Shown here piece after piece: positions 4,991 through 5,110 of a DNA stretch of 5,110 bases. The notes beneath the pieces were generated by a model, which was not told the DNA's origin, searched no databases, and saw nothing but the letters and a program-made list of their open reading frames with translations. A program made the translations under genes and the position numbers. Every line of letters begins with the position of its first letter. Within the stretch, counting starts at the first letter, position 1. The stretch is from Candidatus Omnitrophota bacterium (lineage in GTDB: Bacteria; Omnitrophota; Koll11; Aquiviventales; Aquiviventaceae), in NCBI GenBank assembly GCA_023247285.1, contig JAHFGU010000124.1, forward strand, positions 1 through 5,110. The letters are read 5' to 3'.

Positions 4991-5110
4991 AGAGCTCCTA
5001 TCAACATACCGCGCGAGCCGCGTTGCGCGCGCCCGGGCCACGCGGCCGAGGCGCGACGACGACGGCGGAGTCGCCGCACTACGCCGAGGAGGAGCAACGA
5101 CGGCCGCGGG
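4991..5110. other. G+C-rich stretch without a supportable gene
   Basis: The last 120 bases contain no ATG on the plus strand and no frame with a recognisable protein on either strand. From about 5010 the sequence is almost pure G/C with CG-rich simple runs (CGACGACGACGG). It has small inverted repeats such as CGGCG-GAGT-CGCCG near 5063-5076. No T-tract follows any of these hairpins, so none qualifies as an intrinsic terminator. It may be intergenic or the edge of a gene beyond the window. Confidence 0.4.

Noticed and set aside
5011..5110. Possible intrinsic terminator in the G+C-rich tail
   Set aside because: Several small G+C hairpins can be drawn, but none is followed by a T-tract on either strand, and at this composition short inverted repeats are expected by chance.
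1..5110. CRISPR, retron, toxin-antitoxin, phage or insertion-sequence system
   Set aside because: No repeat-spacer array, reverse transcriptase, transposase, integrase, terminal inverted repeats or toxin-like pair was seen. The YezD and Cys-rich pair are overlapping small genes but lack toxin or antitoxin motifs and sit inside a Fur operon.

Overview
This is a G+C-rich, gene-dense window from a bacterium, probably uncultivated. It holds six recognisable protein genes: five on the minus strand and one on the plus strand. The lipoprotein-like and exported-looking leader sequences suggest a diderm cell. Candidate phyla such as Omnitrophota or NC10 would fit the mixture of genes, but nothing here fixes the taxonomy. 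There are no rRNA, tRNA, CRISPR or transposon features.

Left part, minus strand, 1-1055. A Fur-family metalloregulator gene (993 to 514) is driven by a near-consensus promoter, TTGACA-17 nt-TACAAT. The initially transcribed region of that promoter carries two overlapping Fur-box-like palindromes. Three further cistrons follow with 1-4 nt overlaps: a small Cys-rich predicted lipoprotein (517 to 272), a YezD/DUF2292-family small protein (275 to 69), and the exported N-terminus of a gene cut by the window edge (69 to 1). This looks like one autoregulated, metal-responsive operon containing envelope proteins, and it is the most interesting part of the window.

Middle, minus strand, 1081-2894. A stand-alone FIST_N/FIST_C sensory-domain protein is followed after 32 nt by a single-pass membrane protein. 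The latter resembles the minor pseudopilins GspH/FimT but lacks the prepilin cleavage signature. The FIST gene has its own promoter, and the membrane-protein gene may have one.

Right part, plus strand, 2977-4956. A compact Ski2-like DExH-box helicase (659 aa, DEIH box, all core motifs present) is divergent from the FIST gene across an 82-bp gap. Beyond it, 4957-5110 contains no supportable gene. That stretch holds a short GACCA heptad repeat followed by very G+C-rich, low-information sequence.

A recurring feature is that plausible -10 elements sit only 6-9 bp upstream of start codons of three genes (FIST, the pseudopilin-like gene and the helicase), with little or no Shine-Dalgarno. This suggests leaderless or near-leaderless transcripts. 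No intrinsic terminator was recognised anywhere.
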